Assembly (NCBI GenBank): GCA_037139415.1
Contig: JBAXGN010000076.1
Coordinates: 1 to 33,498, forward strand
Source of the DNA: Verrucomicrobiota bacterium
GTDB taxonomy: Bacteria; Verrucomicrobiota; Verrucomicrobiia; Limisphaerales; Fontisphaeraceae
Length of the DNA stretch: 33,498 nt
Direction: 5' to 3'
Shown: positions 32,115 through 33,498 of the stretch, piece after piece
Numbering within the stretch: the stretch's first letter is position 1
Layout: each line of letters begins with the position of its first letter
Translations under genes and position numbers: made by a program
The notes under the pieces: model-generated
The model's input: the letters and a program-made list of their open reading frames with translations, nothing else
Database searches by the model: none
What the model was told of the DNA's origin: nothing

Positions 32115-32143
32115 AGTATTGCCAAAATAAAGCGCAATGTCAA
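32115..32143 (-). promoter_or_regulatory. Promoter of the ATPase-RloB-protease operon, leaderless type
   Basis: Minus strand: TTGACA (32143-32138, perfect), 17 bp, AATACT (32120-32115), then 6 nt (TTAACC) to the ATG at 32108. Transcription would begin at or next to the start codon. Confidence 0.6.
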
Positions 32144-32595
32144 CTTTATTTCCATTTTCTTGCAAATAAATGTGTTTTATGAGTTTTTTTTGCATCAAAA
32201 TAGCGCTTTGTAACACCATATACTTCTAATATTAAAGAACTTGCAGCATTTCTCCCCTCGCAGCGCGTACCCTACAGAATGTTAAACGCGGCCGTACACC
32301 TCTCGCTGAGCAACGTCAAGGCTCGGTTCACGCTGAAGCCGCGAGTCTTCGAGCTAACTGTGTGTGACGTTGAGACACGGCGGTCGCGCTTCAGGTCACT
32401 CTCCGGGCGGGCGTTGACGCGGGGAAGGTGTGCTGTCACCGGAAGTGGGATTGCCCGAGCCTTGACGGCCCGGTCCGCCGGGACGCCGACCACCGCCCTG
32501 GCCTGACATGCCCGGACTACCCGGACCGCCTTGACCATTTCGGCCGCCCATTACCGCTCGATCTGAGTCATTGTCATAGGTTGCTCCTTCTCGAT
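32144..32595. other. Intergenic region, AT-rich then GC-rich
   Basis: 32144-32260 is very AT-rich, upstream of the defence operon. 32260-32595 is GC-rich. A Gly-rich open frame on the minus strand (GGRNGQGGPGSPGMSGQGGG) is low-complexity and starts with TTG, so I do not call it a gene. Confidence 0.5.
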
Positions 32596-33096
32596 TCAAA
32601 AGGAGGCATCATGAAAAACAGGAAATGCTATGGTCTGACCCCGGCGACTGGAATTGAACCGCAAGGGAACCGGGGTAATGTCCCGCTTGCCGTCGGGAGG
32701 CGGCCAAGGCTTGGGAGGAGGAGGCGGTGGTGGCGGTGGCGGTTCCGGTTTGACCGGGGGAGCAGGCGCTGGCTCCTTGGCCGCTTCCGGCCCGTAGGCG
32801 CGCAGGAAATCCGCTTCAAATTGCTGCCGGGCCTTTTTATCCGCGAGCAGCTGCTCGTACATCTTGAGGGGATGCGGATAAGGGTTTTTCTCCACCTGCT
32901 TGCAACAAGCATTGATCAGCGCGGCCACCTGCCACAGAGAGGGGCCGGTATAAGGCAAGACCCCGCGCACCACACCACGGACGACACGGCGAACCACGGA
33001 TCGTCGGGCGCTACGCCAGGCCGGGTGAACGACACGGCGTAAAGGGCGGCGACCCAGCCGACGGCAGCGCTGCGGCAGACGCATAAACTTGACCAT
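32596..33096 (-). CDS. Arg- and Pro-rich protein of unknown function
   Basis: 166 residues, start at 33096 or 33084. An Arg-rich N-terminus (SARRSVVRRVVRGVVRGVLP) leads to a compact helical core SLWQVAALINACCKQVEKNP YPHPLKMYEQLLADKKARQQ FEADFLRAYG, then a Pro tract of about ten residues. The last 20 residues (RFNSSRRGQTIAFPVFHDAS F) are encoded by the dispersed repeat at 32648-32680 and adjoining sequence, so the natural C-terminus may have been replaced. The core has no family I recognise; it may belong to a mobile element. Confidence 0.5.
   Translation of the reverse strand: MVKFMRLPQRCRRLGRRPLRRVVHPAWRSARRSVVRRVVRGVVRGVLPYTGPSLWQVAALINACCKQVEKNPYPHPLKMYEQLLADKKARQQFEADFLRAYGPEAAKEPAPAPPVKPEPPPPPPPPPPKPWPPPDGKRDITPVPLRFNSSRRGQTIAFPVFHDASF
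32648..32680. repeat. Dispersed repeat fragment C
   Basis: 33 bp identical to 28959-28991 except for one base (GGAATTGAACCGCAAGGGAA shared). Just upstream, ATGGTCTGACCCCGG resembles a motif often seen near REP-associated transposase repeats; that is a recollection only. Confidence 0.7.
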
Positions 33097-33110
33097 AAGT
33101 TTACTTTTTC

Positions 33111-33128
33111 TTTACCGAAATCGGTAAA
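33111..33128. promoter_or_regulatory. Palindrome between the two right-edge genes
   Basis: Perfect inverted repeat TTTACCGA-AA-TCGGTAAA located in the 41-bp gap between the 110-residue gene and the 166-residue gene, 15 bp before the latter's start. A candidate operator. Confidence 0.4.
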
Positions 33129-33137
33129 ATTCAGCGG

Positions 33138-33470
33138 TCAACTCCGCCAATCGACCACGTTTTCAAAGTACTCGTCGTTGGGAATATTGCGGGTCGGCAG
33201 GGTGAAGCACAGGTTGCCAGACTCCCGGGCGGCCTCGGTGCGCAATCCGGCGGCCAGGGTGATGAGGCGGGCGGTGGGCACGTCCTCCAGCTTGCGGGTG
33301 GCCAGCTCGGCCTCAACACGCCGGAGGGTGGCGCCCAGTTGCTCCCACCGCTGGGTGCGGGAGGCCAGGTGCTTATCAGCGAGGGCTTCCAGCTCGACCG
33401 TCCGGAGGTTCTGGATTTCGAACTGAAACTTGCGACCCCATTCCACCAGCAACGGTGTTAATTTTTGCAA
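33138..33470 (-). CDS. Helical protein, possibly terminase small-subunit-like, 5' end unclear
   Basis: 110 residues if started at TTG (33470). The in-frame stop lies only 15-20 bp upstream inside an A-rich stretch (seven A), so a longer protein may be frameshifted or start at this TTG. Residues 20-70 (TVELEALADKHLASRTQRWE QLGATLRRVEAELATRKLED VP) form a long amphipathic helix followed by VPTARLITLAAGLRTEA. This reminds me of DNA-packaging or small terminase-like proteins of phage-related elements, but the match is weak. The next gene follows 41 bp downstream. Confidence 0.45.
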   Translation of the reverse strand: MQKLTPLLVEWGRKFQFEIQNLRTVELEALADKHLASRTQRWEQLGATLRRVEAELATRKLEDVPTARLITLAAGLRTEAARESGNLCFTLPTRNIPNDEYFENVVDWRS

Positions 33471-33498
33471 CTGTTTTCGGTGATTTTTTTATCCGTGG

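Noticed and set aside
32396-32599. Gly/Pro-rich 67-residue reading frame
   Set aside because: Low complexity, TTG start, no conserved feature; it may be coding, but I cannot support it.

Overview
The window looks like a chromosomal segment of a Verrucomicrobiota bacterium. The clues are large families of prepilin-like proteins with AFTL/GFTL N-termini, a secreted beta-propeller protein ending in the 'SSTNLMQW...FFRAR' type tail common in that phylum, and short 7-bp periodic repeats scattered between and inside genes. The assignment rests on family resemblance only. Most genes lack a clear Shine-Dalgarno sequence.

Left part (1-12.3 kb, minus strand): three pilin/pseudopilin gene sets. Set 1 (12246 down to 8696) encodes a PilV-like, a PilW-like and a large PilX/GspK-like protein plus a secreted protein. 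Set 2 (7906 to 5334) has a PilV-like and a giant PilX-like protein, followed by a NarL-type response regulator (5280-4612). Set 3 (4146 to 487) has PilV-, PilW-, PilX- and a second PilW-like protein. Sets 2 and 3 are paralogous. Their upstream regions (about 190 bp of leader, a palindrome, terminator-like hairpins and a long 'GCAGAAAAAT...' palindromic repeat) are nearly identical, more alike than the coding regions.

Middle (12.4-17.9 kb, plus strand): a likely four-gene operon for a secreted coiled-coil protein, an outer-membrane-barrel-like protein, a membrane histidine kinase and a secreted beta-propeller protein. Then, on the minus strand: a nucleotidyltransferase pair, penicillin-binding protein 1C, an Rsm22-type methyltransferase and a lipoprotein metallopeptidase.

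Right part (23.3-33.5 kb): an accessory/defence-rich region. It holds a frameshifted DUF3368 PIN remnant, a newly noticed 31-residue Lys-rich protein, a NUDIX hydrolase, a VTC-type polyphosphate polymerase, a MazF-like toxin with a ribbon-helix-helix-like antitoxin, an orphan addiction antitoxin with a broken ParE-like toxin, an AbiE-type system, and a three-gene operon: AAA ATPase, RloB-like protein and trypsin-like protease. Dispersed repeats lie between these modules. The right edge has two poorly understood genes.

The best candidate for an undescribed system is the ATPase-RloB-protease operon (29270-32143). Five accessory or accessory-like genes also appear to be transcribed from promoters whose -10 element sits only 6-7 nt before the ATG, suggesting leaderless mRNAs.
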